Shown here one piece after another: positions 45,201 through 54,353 of a stretch of 64,000 nucleotides of DNA. The translations under genes were made by a program, and so were the position numbers. The stretch lies in assembly GCF_910592395.1 (NCBI RefSeq), contig NC_088308.1, positions 13,161,001 through 13,225,000 of the forward strand. Direction: 5' to 3'. Within the stretch, counting starts at the first letter, position 1; every line of letters starts with the position of its first letter. A model generated the notes under the pieces. It searched no databases and was not told where the DNA came from. It was given only the letters and a program-made list of their open reading frames with translations. Source of the stretch: Lineus longissimus (taxonomy: Eukaryota; Nemertea; Pilidiophora; Heteronemertea; Lineidae).

Positions 45201-46867
45201 AGCTCAATTTGGTGGTAGCCCGAACAACAGTCAAGGGTAGAGAACCACTTCCCCCCATCCAGAGCATCATAGCACATTCCTATGTTTGGTAAGGGTTGTG
45301 CATTTACCCCAACACATCGAGCATTTAAATCTCTATAATCAATCGCCATCCGATAAGAACCGTCTTTTTTACGAACCATCACCACATTGGAGTGCCAGGC
45401 ACTTTCTGAGTTCTCTACCAGCCCATCCTCAAATAAATTCTTAGCCATACTGTCAGCGATGTCTTGCTGATGGATAGGCAGTCTACGCGACTTTTGTTTG
45501 AACGGACGGGCATCCCCTGTGTCTATCTTACATTTCACTACGTCTGTCCTCCCTAAATCCCTATCATTTTTGGCAAATACATCCTGCCACCTTCTCAACA
45601 TGCTTGCTATTCTAGGGCCATGCTCTGGGGCTACATCTTGCATGGTCCTGGTAAACAAATCTTGGAGATGCTCAGGTATACTCTCTAAGGTGTCTGACTC
45701 CTCAGTAATAGTCTCAACTGATAATTTACAACATTTACCCCTGTTAAGGATAGGAGAAACATTTTCTGCTTCTTTTATGGTGCTTTCTTCCCCTTCTGGT
45801 CCTACAACTTGTAGATTATCTACAGGCTGAACTATTCCTATATCTTGTCCTTTGTACAATACTACTGGTTCACTGGACGGATTCATTATCCTGACCGGAC
45901 AGCGCTTTTCGCTGAGATCAACAACACTCCTAGCCGCTATAAGTCCTGTTTTTCCCATACTACCATTAGCATTTTCAACCAGGCCCCACCCAGTACTCAT
46001 TCTCCTTTTTCCCCTGATTCTTGGCACCCTCTCAACTACCATTTCATGCCCAGGTGGTATACACACTGTTTCACCCAAGTTCACCCTACAACACTTTTGT
46101 GGTTCGCCTTCTGTGTTGCATCTGATGATCTCCTCATCAAATTTAAGGGTTTGATTTTTTATGTCAATAACACAACCTGACTTAGTCAGGAAATCCATCC
46201 CAATTATTGCATCACTGGTAATATTTGCTACTACCACTGTCATAAAAACCTTTGCCGAATGCAACTGAATTTCTACATTTATCTGGCCCAATGGCCTTAA
46301 GGGTTGGTCATTCATCACATAGAAGGTGGAGTAGCAGGGCTCCAAATTAGGTCTGATATGCTCTGGAATACTGTCAAAAATCTTAGGGGTTATCAGCGTT
46401 GTACATGAACCTGTGTCTATTAAGAAATTTACTGACACAGTACCTAATGTGCCTCTGGCATAGAGTCCACTCTCTGGTGCATTTGGAAAACAAGTTGACA
46501 ACACCCTGGATTTTTGAAGAATTTCAGACTTTTTTTCTACAATGCTATTTTTACTAGGCATTAATACTACTGGCTCTTCTACCCTAGCTTCAGGTTTTTC
46601 ACCTGGCACTGAAGGAACATTATTTACAGTATCAATCTCTACTTTGGTCTGATCATCTATTACAGAATTATCTGTGTCTATAGAGCGGTTATCAGCCTCA
46701 GTTTTTTCAACTGTAATGACATCTTCGTTTTTGATAGAAGTAGTAATATTAACAGTGGGTTTTTCAACCCTTGTAGTATTTCCAGCGCCTAACATACATG
46801 TACTTTGGGGATTTACCTGCTCTCTGACCAAATTGACCCCTTTCAAGATGGCCGACCTTAGTTTTCC
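42285..46867 (-). pseudogene. pol: gypsy Pol polyprotein (PR-RT-RH-IN), one frameshift
   Basis: The main frame (46846-42902) encodes protease with FLIDTGS (about residues 141-147 of this ORF), then RT with YRMAIDYRDLNA and the YLDD catalytic box (about residue 600). RNase H with VLDTDAS follows, and an integrase with an HHCC-type zinc finger (CDICASKK) and a DDE core (SDLLGPLP, CHSDQGSQYT, GLVERFNSTL). The frame ends at 42902. Another frame takes over near 42940 at an A-run and carries GEWVMLYNPKPRKGL and the GPY/F-like NWEGPYLIVNKI module to 42285. Pol lacks its own ATG near the start and lies in the -1 frame relative to gag, so ribosomal frameshifting is likely. It has no chromodomain. Confidence 0.92.
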
Positions 46868-48318
46868 GAACGCTTTGTCTCGTTACTAGTACCACCACCC
46901 CTATTTAGGTTTGGACAGTCCTTCTTGAAATGTGAAATGTCGCCGCATTCATAACATCTGCGTGGCTCCCATTGCTGATTGCCCTGGAAACGTCTATACT
47001 CCCCATTCCTAACTTTGCCATTGTTAGTGTTACTACTGTTGCTATGGTAACCGTTGCTACCACCCTGTTTGCCATAGCTACCACTCTGGGGTCTGGTAAT
47101 GCTATCATTACCACTGTTTTGCCTGTTATACCTATTTCCATTACTGATATTCTCTCTCTTCTCTACTGCTTCAGCTAATCTCGTTATAACTCTACGCAAC
47201 TCATCCATCTCTTTTCCGAGATCCCTTTCCCTGGGTTGTTCACCCACACCCCTCACTGGTAATGATGGCCTTTTGATGGCTACACTATTCCCATTTCTCT
47301 GCGCCTCTAACTTTTTAAAGGCTTCTACCTCCAATGCTACAATGATTGCCTCTTCTAACGTTTTAGGCTGGGATTGAAAAAGTCTCATTCTGATATCCTG
47401 GTCAGTGATGGCGTCTGAAAAATGTGTCCGAGCCAACATATCTCTCTGACTTAATGACACTCCAGGGTATGCCAGGTTAGTCAGTCGCCTTACTGCCTGT
47501 CCGAGCTCTTTCAAACTCTCCTTTTCCCCTCTCACCCTAGCTCTGAGTTCTGCTAAGTGTAACTCCGGTCTCTGTTGTGGCCCAAACCTGAGGTTCATGA
47601 TCTTTACTATTTCGTCATAGTTCTCAGAATAATCTATTGGCAGATCAGATAGCACTTTCTGTGCTTGGCCCCTAAGACAAGCAACTAAATATATGGCTTT
47701 CTCAGCCTTGTCCCACCTGTTTATTTTAGAGACTGCCTCAAAATGATGGGCATAATCTAACCATGAACCCTCCCCGTTATACTTTTCAGGTAGCATGTTG
47801 GGCTTCCGTAGGCCTCTTGACTGTTCGTCTCTACCCATACGTTCGTTACTAAGACCTGCATAGTTTCCCAGAGACTGTCCGTCTCTGTTCATTCTGTCAT
47901 ACCCGGGACTAAGATGCTGGTTAGGCATACTGTGTGCCTGTACATTATTCTGAGACTGTCCGTCTCCTTCCAAATTTCCATAACCGTGGTTAACGTAACG
48001 CTCGGTGTTACTCTGAGTCTCTCCGACTCTTACCGCACTCCCATGTAAATGTTCACGGCCCTCACATCTAATACCACTAGTGTGAAACCGAAACTGTTCG
48101 TCTCTTTCTTGGCCTTGGGTATCCCCTGCAGCGCCGGCTACACTGTGACCCTCCCCTGTTCTAACATTATACTGGTTGGGCCTAATTTCTAACTCATTTT
48201 GATCTCTATGAAGTGCCAAGAGATTGTTGGCTGCTGCCATCACATTATCGAACTCGTTCATCAAGTCTGAGTTCTGTTCACCCAAAAATGGCGCAGATCT
48301 GCTCGACCGAGTTGCCAT
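46858..48318 (-). CDS. gag: gypsy Gag protein with CCHC zinc knuckle
   Basis: A 486-residue ORF starting at 48318, 76 bp inside the 5' LTR. The N-terminal third is polar and irregularly repeated (RDEQFR, RDGQSL, RDEQSRG units). The middle is a retrotransposon Gag domain (LPEKYNGEGSWLDYAHHFE, RGQAQKVLSDLP, LRFGPQQRPELHLAELRAR). The C-terminus is basic and N/G-rich with one knuckle, CYECGDISHFKKDC. It forms the retrotransposon core particle in the cytoplasm and binds the RNA. Confidence 0.92.
   Translation of the reverse strand: MATRSSRSAPFLGEQNSDLMNEFDNVMAAANNLLALHRDQNELEIRPNQYNVRTGEGHSVAGAAGDTQGQERDEQFRFHTSGIRCEGREHLHGSAVRVGETQSNTERYVNHGYGNLEGDGQSQNNVQAHSMPNQHLSPGYDRMNRDGQSLGNYAGLSNERMGRDEQSRGLRKPNMLPEKYNGEGSWLDYAHHFEAVSKINRWDKAEKAIYLVACLRGQAQKVLSDLPIDYSENYDEIVKIMNLRFGPQQRPELHLAELRARVRGEKESLKELGQAVRRLTNLAYPGVSLSQRDMLARTHFSDAITDQDIRMRLFQSQPKTLEEAIIVALEVEAFKKLEAQRNGNSVAIKRPSLPVRGVGEQPRERDLGKEMDELRRVITRLAEAVEKRENISNGNRYNRQNSGNDSITRPQSGSYGKQGGSNGYHSNSSNTNNGKVRNGEYRRFQGNQQWEPRRCYECGDISHFKKDCPNLNRGGGTSNETKRSEN
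46861..46867 (-). promoter_or_regulatory. Candidate gag-pol frameshift site
   Basis: On the minus strand GGAAAAC lies directly before the gag stop TAA (46858-46860). The pol frame is open through it in -1 register. It is not a perfect XXXYYYZ heptamer, so the call is tentative. Confidence 0.35.
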
Positions 48319-48394
48319 ATTAACAACAATATATATATATAATTCCAGTCAAATTGTCTATTCCGATCACCTCAAAGCACTCTGCTGTCACCAA

Positions 48395-49248
48395 TGTCGC
48401 GGGCGTGTACTCTAAACGGTTCTACCTTGAGGTTCACAGAATAAACCAACACAACTCTTCAGTTAAAATGATATCAATCTATATAATTTGGCTAGTTCTT
48501 CACTGCGCCTTTAATTTCATACAGTTAATACGGAAATACACCTTGACTTACAAATATATCTTCTTCACCAGACGAAACAACGGTATTCGACACGGACGCT
48601 TAACAAATCGAGACGAGACACAATGTGACTTCCCCACACAACGTAACTTTTGAACTCACCCGAAAATCCAGTGCAACTCCCTTTTATACTATGCAACAGA
48701 CCCCCCCCCCCCCCCGCAGAAATACGTCCCCCAACAGAACCCCCAAGGAAAAGCTATACAACCCCTTTAAAGATACGAAACTAAGACACCCCTTAAACAT
48801 ACGAACCCTCCAAAGGACCCCTATAAAACGACCCGGAAATATAACCAACCCGACGCGCTAACAATAATAAACATTGGCACATGGCCAACGTAGACGTCAT
48901 ACGGGAATTCCCTACGAATTTGCATGCCAACAATAGAATCCACAACGAGACTCCCGCCATGTTTGCTAGCAGAAGAACAAAATAACATGCGTGACGGCGA
49001 GAGATAAAATGACATATAAATACCGTTTTAGCTGCAAGACTCATAGAACTTATATACAGACAGGTAAAGATATTATAATAGCCTTACTAGGACGCTAACA
49101 AAAGTAGTGTCATGCCTTTGCGAAACCGCTACGCGCCCGCAAAGCGCATGACCAAAGCCCTAACAATCTAGCATACTAAACGATGTACACTGCACTCAAC
49201 TACAATCCATGCATACATTAATACATTACGAATATACAAAACGCCACA
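48395..49248 (-). repeat. 5' LTR of the gypsy element
   Basis: It is the partner of 41427-42277. The minus strand just inside it reads TTGGTGACAGCAGAG, the expected place of a tRNA primer-binding site (TGG start); I did not identify the tRNA. Confidence 0.95.
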
Positions 49249-49599
49249 CCTCTACAACAATAAACCTTCTGACATTTAATGTATCGTTCCTGTTGAAGAT
49301 GGTGATCAGGTACAATACCAGAGATATGAACTCAATTGTAGCCAATGCAAGAAAATAGTGAACAAAAAATGTACAAATCAAGTCAAAGTTGAAATCACTG
49401 ATGAGAATGGTAAAATAGTTAATTTCAGAGGTAGCTCAGTTACTTTAAATTTTTCACTTGAAACTAAGAATAGTGTGTTTGAGTAATTCTTGCTGTATCA
49501 CTTGAATAAATTCTACTCCATTAAACTAAGATTACATGTTTTAGGAGTTGTGTAACAGTTATCTTTCCCTTCTGGTTTACTAGCTTTTAATTTGCTTAC

Positions 49600-50022
49600 T
49601 TATGGTTTACTACCTTCTCGTTTACTACCTACTCGTACTTTCTTGTTAGTTTTAATCTTAGGATAGCAGTAAATGATAACTGCAAAACCAAATGCAGCTA
49701 AAATGACATACAGTGTTGTACTGCTGGAACTTCCAGTATTTGTGGTAACCTCAGGCTCTGGTTGAGTTAAACTTTGTTCGGGTTCATCGTCTTTCCTGGG
49801 TTCATCTTCTTTCCTGGGTTCATCATCTTTCCCAGTAAACCTCTCCTTTTTTGACTTCTTGAATTCCTGAGATCTTTTACCTAATTCTAGAGACCATGCA
49901 ATTTGTTTTTCTGATCTTTCTCTCTTAATGGGCTTTTCACTGTCTGTCACTCGAGCTATGCTCTCGGTCTCTGCTCTCTGAACTTTGTCCTGATCCACTT
50001 CCATGTTCGGTTCCACTCCCAT
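49600..50022 (-). CDS. Tail-anchored membrane protein, unknown
   Basis: A 140-residue minus-strand ORF with start context ATTAAATGG. A charged N-terminal half has EPRKDDEP repeats. A membrane helix follows (LYVILAAFGFAVIIYC, about residues 106-121) and then a basic tail. It overlaps the 3' end of the next upstream gene by 86 bp in another frame. The function is unknown; the topology suggests a membrane anchor with a cytosolic acidic domain. Confidence 0.6.
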   Translation of the reverse strand: MGVEPNMEVDQDKVQRAETESIARVTDSEKPIKRERSEKQIAWSLELGKRSQEFKKSKKERFTGKDDEPRKEDEPRKDDEPEQSLTQPEPEVTTNTGSSSSTTLYVILAAFGFAVIIYCYPKIKTNKKVRVGSKREGSKP

Positions 50023-50770
50023 TTAATCTTATGAAATTTTCATTGGTGGCACCAATCGATTCATTAGCAGATTTTGTTTCTTGACAATGTCCTAAAGTTA
50101 TCAGTGTTGATGAGGCAAGAGCAGTTAGTGCACCCATTCTCAAACTCAACCATCCAAACCATCTGTCCAATTCATTGGTAACAATGTAATCATTTCTTAG
50201 GTCTTCGTACACCTGGTCTTCGTCATCAACAGGCAAGAAAAACTTTGTTAATTTAGTGTAAGTTTTTAAGACTGTCTTACCCAATGAATCGTTAAGTCTG
50301 GCAGCCATCTTTGTCTGGTAGATTCTATGGTGTTTCAATACTTCCTTCTCATTCATTGCGTCTAAGTCATTAAATGTAAACTGTTTATTTAGGAAATCCT
50401 TGCTTTTACCTGTTGCCACCAGAACTTCGAGGTCTTGTTTAGCTTTAAGGCCAGTTTCAGTTAAATTAGCTTTAAGACCATTTTCAGTTAAATTTCGTTG
50501 AGAGCTAGTCGAGCTTTGTTGGCAACTAGGGTTAACTAGGCCTTGACTAGAACTGACTTAATTTGAACTAGTTAACGCCTTGTTAGAAGCTTGTTGCTTT
50601 GTTGTGTAATTCTGTTGGTAATTAGCAGTGTTATGTTGAAAGTTAGCTGCATTCTGTTGGTAATTAGTTGCAATGGGATTAGCTAGATTCGGACTAGAAT
50701 TAACTGAATTTAAACTAGAATTAACTGAATTTAAACTGGAATTAACTGGGATTACTCCGATTTGTTTCAT
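49937..50770 (-). pseudogene. Polinton gene with N/Q-rich head and helical membrane domain, nonsense-broken
   Basis: From ATG 50770 the frame encodes an N/Q/S-rich head with NSSLNSV and NYQQN repeats, meets TAA at 50558-50560 and stays open afterwards to 49937. That section includes an NLTENGLKA / NLTETGLKA repeat, then LNKQFTFNDLDAMNEKEVLKHH and TKLTKFFLPVDDEDQVYEDLRNDYIVTNEL (in two runs), a hydrophobic LSLRMGALTALASSTLITLG stretch, and an S/G/E-rich tail. I read it as one gene of about 277 codons with one nonsense mutation. The LDAM and LKHH blocks recur in unnamed proteins of invertebrate Polintons; the function is unknown. Confidence 0.6.
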
Positions 50771-50874
50771 TTGTTGTTCAATTATCGTTCATTTATTTAG
50801 AATGAAATCTTCATTGGTGACACCAATCGATTCATATTGAAAGGAAAATTACTTCCAGTCAAAATCCCTTCCAG

Positions 50875-51672
50875 TCAAAATCCCTTCCAGGAAAATCCTT
50901 TACAGGGTATATAGTTCCTGGACAGAATGGCAAGTTCTAGATTACATGGTAAAGGGTAACATTTTCTGGTATCTTGCACCTCTAATGCCTTCAATAAAAT
51001 TTCACTTTGTTTATCGATTGCTTGTTCATTTTCATATTCAAGCCTGTAATTTTTGAAGAAAATACTTCCTAAGAAACCAGACCATAGAGAGTTCAAATCA
51101 TCCAGTCGGTCCTTATCAGTTGGATTCGGTTTCAATACTACATAATCAATTTTCAATGCTTTAAATGCTTGGTGTAAAAACAGCTTGTAATTTATGTTAA
51201 TTTTAATTCCCCTGTAATGAAGATATTTACGGAATGCCAAGAAAACCATTCTTAGATCTGTGAAATTTTCTTTGGTCAACTGAGGTTTACCAATTGCTCT
51301 GTTAATGAATTCAATTTCTAAATAAGTGTCACACTCTAGACCAGGTAAAACATCATTGGGTATGAGTTTAACGAGACCAAATCGTAAGGCATTCAGGACT
51401 GTTTTTTCATAGCTGGCCGAACAGAGCCATTTTCTTGGACTTGAGAAGTAAACCTTAATCCTATTTTCAACAAAATGTTTCAAATCATTTACCAATAAAT
51501 CTGACAGACGTGTCTGGCCAAGGTTTATGATGATGTAGTCAAAGTAACGTGTTTTGTTCTCAATAGTGATTTCTGGATTCTTAAAGTCATCACTGTAAGT
51601 GGTCGAATTGCAATTACTGCAGTATGTGTAAAGTTGCTTGGCAAGCCTGTCAAAATTCAGTTTTTCTGGCAT
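50875..51672 (-). CDS. Unknown Polinton protein with a CxxC pair
   Basis: A 265-residue ORF. Its N-terminal YTYCSNCNSTTY could form half of a zinc site together with KLCHNCKRW at the end of the upstream frame, which overlaps it by 16 bp in another frame. The two may therefore be one frameshifted gene. The rest is mixed helix and strand without known motif (FVENRIKVYFSSPRKWLC, LRMVFLAFRKYLHYRGIKI). No function can be assigned. Confidence 0.55.
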   Translation of the reverse strand: MPEKLNFDRLAKQLYTYCSNCNSTTYSDDFKNPEITIENKTRYFDYIIINLGQTRLSDLLVNDLKHFVENRIKVYFSSPRKWLCSASYEKTVLNALRFGLVKLIPNDVLPGLECDTYLEIEFINRAIGKPQLTKENFTDLRMVFLAFRKYLHYRGIKININYKLFLHQAFKALKIDYVVLKPNPTDKDRLDDLNSLWSGFLGSIFFKNYRLEYENEQAIDKQSEILLKALEVQDTRKCYPLPCNLELAILSRNYIPCKGFSWKGF

Positions 51673-52019
51673 TCAAAAAGTGTCCATCGTTTGCAGTTAT
51701 GGCACAATTTAGCATCACTTCCTGTGAATGTATCATACTGTTTCATAGGTGTTACCTGAGTAATAGGTGTTACCTGAGTAATAGGTGTTACCTGAGTAAT
51801 AGGTGTTACCTGAGTAATAGGTGTTACCTGAGTAATAGGTGTTACCTGGTTCATAGGTGTTACTGTAAGATCGAGCTCTTTGACCGGATCTTCTTCAGAG
51901 ATTTTCGGTAACGGTTCAACCCTTGGTCTAATGTAACCATTTTGTTTCATAGGTGTTACCTGGTTAATTTGACTGAAATACTTCTCTAAAGAGACATAAC
52001 TGTACAATCTTTCACTCAT
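51657..52019 (-). CDS. First gene of the right block, with VTPITQ repeats
   Basis: A 120-residue ORF starting at 52019, 89 bp from the terminal repeat. A short N-terminal region with YSYVSLEKYFSQI is followed by a hexapeptide array (VTPITQ/VTPMNQ), then a CHNC pair, and the frame ends at ECQKN. It may continue into the next gene through a frameshift. The function is unknown. Confidence 0.5.
   Translation of the reverse strand: MSERLYSYVSLEKYFSQINQVTPMKQNGYIRPRVEPLPKISEEDPVKELDLTVTPMNQVTPITQVTPITQVTPITQVTPITQVTPITQVTPMKQYDTFTGSDAKLCHNCKRWTLFECQKN
51745..51852. repeat. 18-bp coding tandem repeat, about six copies
   Basis: The unit AGGTGTTACCTGAGTAAT recurs almost perfectly with single variant copies on either side (GGTTCATAGGTGTTACC). 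A further copy of the variant is at 51945-51965. It encodes VTPITQ on the minus strand. Confidence 0.95.
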
Positions 52020-52107
52020 GATTTAGAATAAAAAAAATCATTAAATAATAGGGAACCCTGTTGTTTTAACAATTTTAACCATTTTATCCATTTTATGTAT
52101 TTGGTAA

Positions 52108-52307
52108 GTTTGGTAAGTTTTTGGGAAAAAAAACCCAAAGACCCCCCAGTGTTGACAGAAATTTTCCATGTTGGGTTTTTGGTAGTGTTTGTGGGTTAAA
52201 ACAGTGAATTCTTGACAAATGTACATGAATAATGATGAAGGGTGAAGTTTTTCACCCATGATTCTAGGTTTTGACGTAGATAGTAGTACATTCGTTTCCT
52301 TATTACT
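52108..52307 (-). repeat. Polinton right terminal inverted repeat
   Basis: It is the reverse complement of the left repeat and ends CCTTATTACT at 52307, giving the 5'-AG...CT-3' ends typical of Polintons. The TACGTT copy follows at 52308-52313. Confidence 0.95.
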
Positions 52308-52313
52308 TACGTT

Positions 52314-54353
52314 CAACGACGCCGTTCATATGGCTAGCATGAGGAGGGTTCATCTTGAAGACGATCCAGTCACACTGGTCTTTTAGAAGCTCTTGTCTAA
52401 CACGATCATTGTCCATTTCTGCCAGGGCTGCTGCAAGTTCGTTTTTTGCGCCAATGAAGTTTGAACCCTGGTCTGATCTCAAGTGTCTGACTGGGCCCTG
52501 CAGCAAACAAATCTCCGGTATGCGTTCAAAAATGAGCTGGTATCAAGACTATTTGAGACCTCAATATGGATGGCGCGAGAGTTCAAGCACGTAAACACTG
52601 CTCCATATCTTTTGTTGTCGCTCCGTCCTTGCCTGATGAGATACGGTCCGAAATAGTCCACGGAGCTGTAAGTAAATGGCGGCACCTCCTGCAGTCTATC
52701 TTCTGGTAGGTTGGCCATCTTTTGTCCAAGTGGAGCACCTCTCAGTTTTCGGCAGATCACGCACTTCTGCAGATATGTAGTTATAACAGTTCTTGCTTTC
52801 AACAACCAGTAGCCCGCTGACAGGATTGCATTCAACGTCATGCCCCTTTCTGAGTGGGCAATGTCTCGGTGATGATGAGCGATCAGAACTTGAACGACAT
52901 GACCTTTTCCTGGCAACACCATTGGATGCTTCTGGCATTCTGGAACATCTGCGCGCTGTACCCTTCCTCCCACTCTCAAGACACCAGCTTTGTCGACATA
53001 TGGATCCAGTCTGTAGATTCCACTTCTCTTTCCAATGGCTTTGTTTTCCTTGGAGTTCATCTCTCGTGGTGGTTCTCCGGACGAGTTCATTTTGCGAAGC
53101 TGGGCGATTTCCTCTTTGAAGGCTTGGGCTTGTACCATTTTCATGATAACCAATTCTGCATTCCCCATTTCTGCCACGTCCACTGGCTTGTACTGCTTCA
53201 TGTTTTCCTTCAGGTCGCCGGTGATACAAGGTATTTTGATAGTACCACCTCTCAATCCCTTTACCATTCTGAGGCAAATGGCCACTGCTCGTTTCATCCG
53301 ATGCCAACTGGAAAAACGCTCTAGTTGGGACAACATGTCGACAGCTTCCTTTGGCTTAGCTTGTGTTGCTAAAATCTTGACCTTTCTCATTTCGGGATCG
53401 TTCGGTTTTGGCTCAACGACGTCTCTGCTGGGCTGTATGACAGGCGATGACAGGAAGGCTGGACCCTTCCACCATAACTGGTTATCTTGCAAGTTCTTTA
53501 CTGTCACACCTCTTGATGCTACGTCTGCGGGATTTTCTCCAGTGGGGATGTGATGCCACTGGTCTGGTGACGTACTTCCTCTAATCATCTGCACTCGATT
53601 AGCGACAAACACATGGAACCTTCTGGCCTCGTTGTTGATATATCCCAGTACCACCTTACTGTCGGACCAAAACGTCTCTCTGATATCTTTGTAGTCAAGC
53701 TCTTTGCGGAGAAAGTTACTCATCTTCACGGACATGACGGCAGCAGTGAGCTCCAAACGTGGCACTGTGACCGGTTTGCTGGGTCCTACTTTGGCCTTAG
53801 CTGCAACTAGAGCTGTGTCGATCTTGCCATCTTCTCTCAATAGCCTTATATAGCTACGTTGACCGTATCCTCCAAGCAAGCTAGCGTCGGCGAAGTGATG
53901 TAACTCGACACTCTTCAACTCCTGATCCTTGCAGTCATGTGACTTGTAACAACGCGGGATTCTCAGCTTACTAATGTCCTTCAGCTGACACCTCCAGGTT
54001 TCCCATCTTTTGGTGACATCATCAGGAATTGGGTCCTCCCATCCCTTTCCATCTCTGCAGAGCTCTTGCACGATACGCTTTCCTTCCAATATTACCGGTG
54101 CGACCAGACCAAGTGGGTCAAATAGCGAACTGACCGTCGAGAGAATACCGCGTCTCGTGAGTGGTTTCTGCTTTAAGTCAAGTTGAAAGAGGAAGGTGTC
54201 CGTCTCGACGTCCCACTGCATGCCTAAAGTTGTCTCTGTCGGAAGGGTAGAATGAAGGTTAAAACTTTGTAAGTTCTTTGCTCGCAGCGGCTCCGGAATT
54301 CCTGCAACCACGGTCTTATCGTTACAGACGTACTTAGCGAGGTTGAATCCTCC
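52314..54353 (-). pseudogene. pol: BEL/Pao RNase H and integrase region
   Basis: The frame after the TAA at 54354-54356 carries the connection domain with STVSSLFDPLGLVAPVIL and HHFADAS. RNase H continues (VPRLELTAAVMS, FWSDSKVVLGYI, NPADVASRG). A zinc finger (HHHRDIAHSERG...CVICRKLRG) comes next, and then an integrase core opening with YSSVDYFGPY and HIEVSNSLDT. A frameshift near 52490-52506 moves it to a frame with HLRSDQGSNFIGA and PPHASHMNGVVER, which ends exactly at the Polinton insertion. It is normally part of one large polyprotein. Confidence 0.9.

Larger units (their letters stand above)
41427..49248 (-). mobile_element. Ty3/gypsy-type LTR retrotransposon, nearly complete
   Basis: It is a 7.8-kb element on the minus strand with two LTRs (851 and 854 bp) that differ at about five bases plus a C-tract length. 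The ends are TGT...ACA, and CCTC flanks it at 41423-41426 and 49249-49252 (4-bp target duplication). Order is gag, protease, RT, RNase H, integrase, which places it with Ty3/gypsy and not Copia or BEL. The high LTR identity makes it the youngest large insertion here. A frameshift in pol near 42940 may inactivate this copy. Confidence 0.95.
40754..49486 (+). pseudogene. Second penton-like minor capsid gene, split by the gypsy element
   Basis: The 5' part (40754-41426, start context TAAATAGAAATG shared with the polymerase) encodes FELNLTDPLNIKSITLKSI and, after a frameshift in the A-run at 41058-41067, a section with NELFGFK and a KPLNFYRKELFLRS block. These parallel the blocks of the gene at 30843-31607. 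The 3' part resumes at 49253, in frame once the LTR element and one CCTC are left out. It meets a TAA at 49277-49279 and stays open to the natural stop at 49484-49486, with a C-terminal VKVEITDENGK strand section like that of the first gene. It contains CSQC...KC cysteines that the first gene lacks. It may form a different vertex or minor shell protein; that is inference. Confidence 0.7.
25547..52307. mobile_element. Polinton/Maverick element, nearly complete, with two nested insertions
   Basis: The element has terminal inverted repeats of about 200 bp starting AGTAATAAGG, a 6-bp target duplication, and the defining gene set: protein-primed DNA polymerase B, rve integrase with chromodomain, packaging ATPase, and major and minor capsid genes. 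Subtracting the gypsy element plus one CCTC leaves about 18.9 kb, and subtracting the foldback element leaves about 18.0 kb, within the usual 15-20 kb range. Genes from 26266 to 49486 are on the plus strand except the ATPase, and genes from 49600 to 52019 are on the minus strand. At least five in-frame stops (all TAA) and three or more frameshifts make it non-functional. It is not a virus of known pathogenic relevance; Polintons are virus-like transposons of animal genomes. Confidence 0.95.

Noticed and set aside
45498-46180. Plus-strand ORFs of 100-111 codons opposite gypsy pol
   Set aside because: They are antisense shadows of a strongly supported coding frame.
26266-50770. Reassignment of TAA as a sense codon in the Polinton
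   Set aside because: Intact genes of the same element (for example 30589-30825 and 32831-33985) end with ordinary stops including TAA, and other genes carry frameshifts, so decay is the simpler explanation.
51745-51852. Short regular repeats with possible spacer pattern
   Set aside because: They are an in-frame coding minisatellite without spacers.
52793-53553. Plus-strand ORFs of 108-172 codons opposite BEL pol
   Set aside because: Antisense shadows of the BEL RNase H/integrase frame with no motifs.
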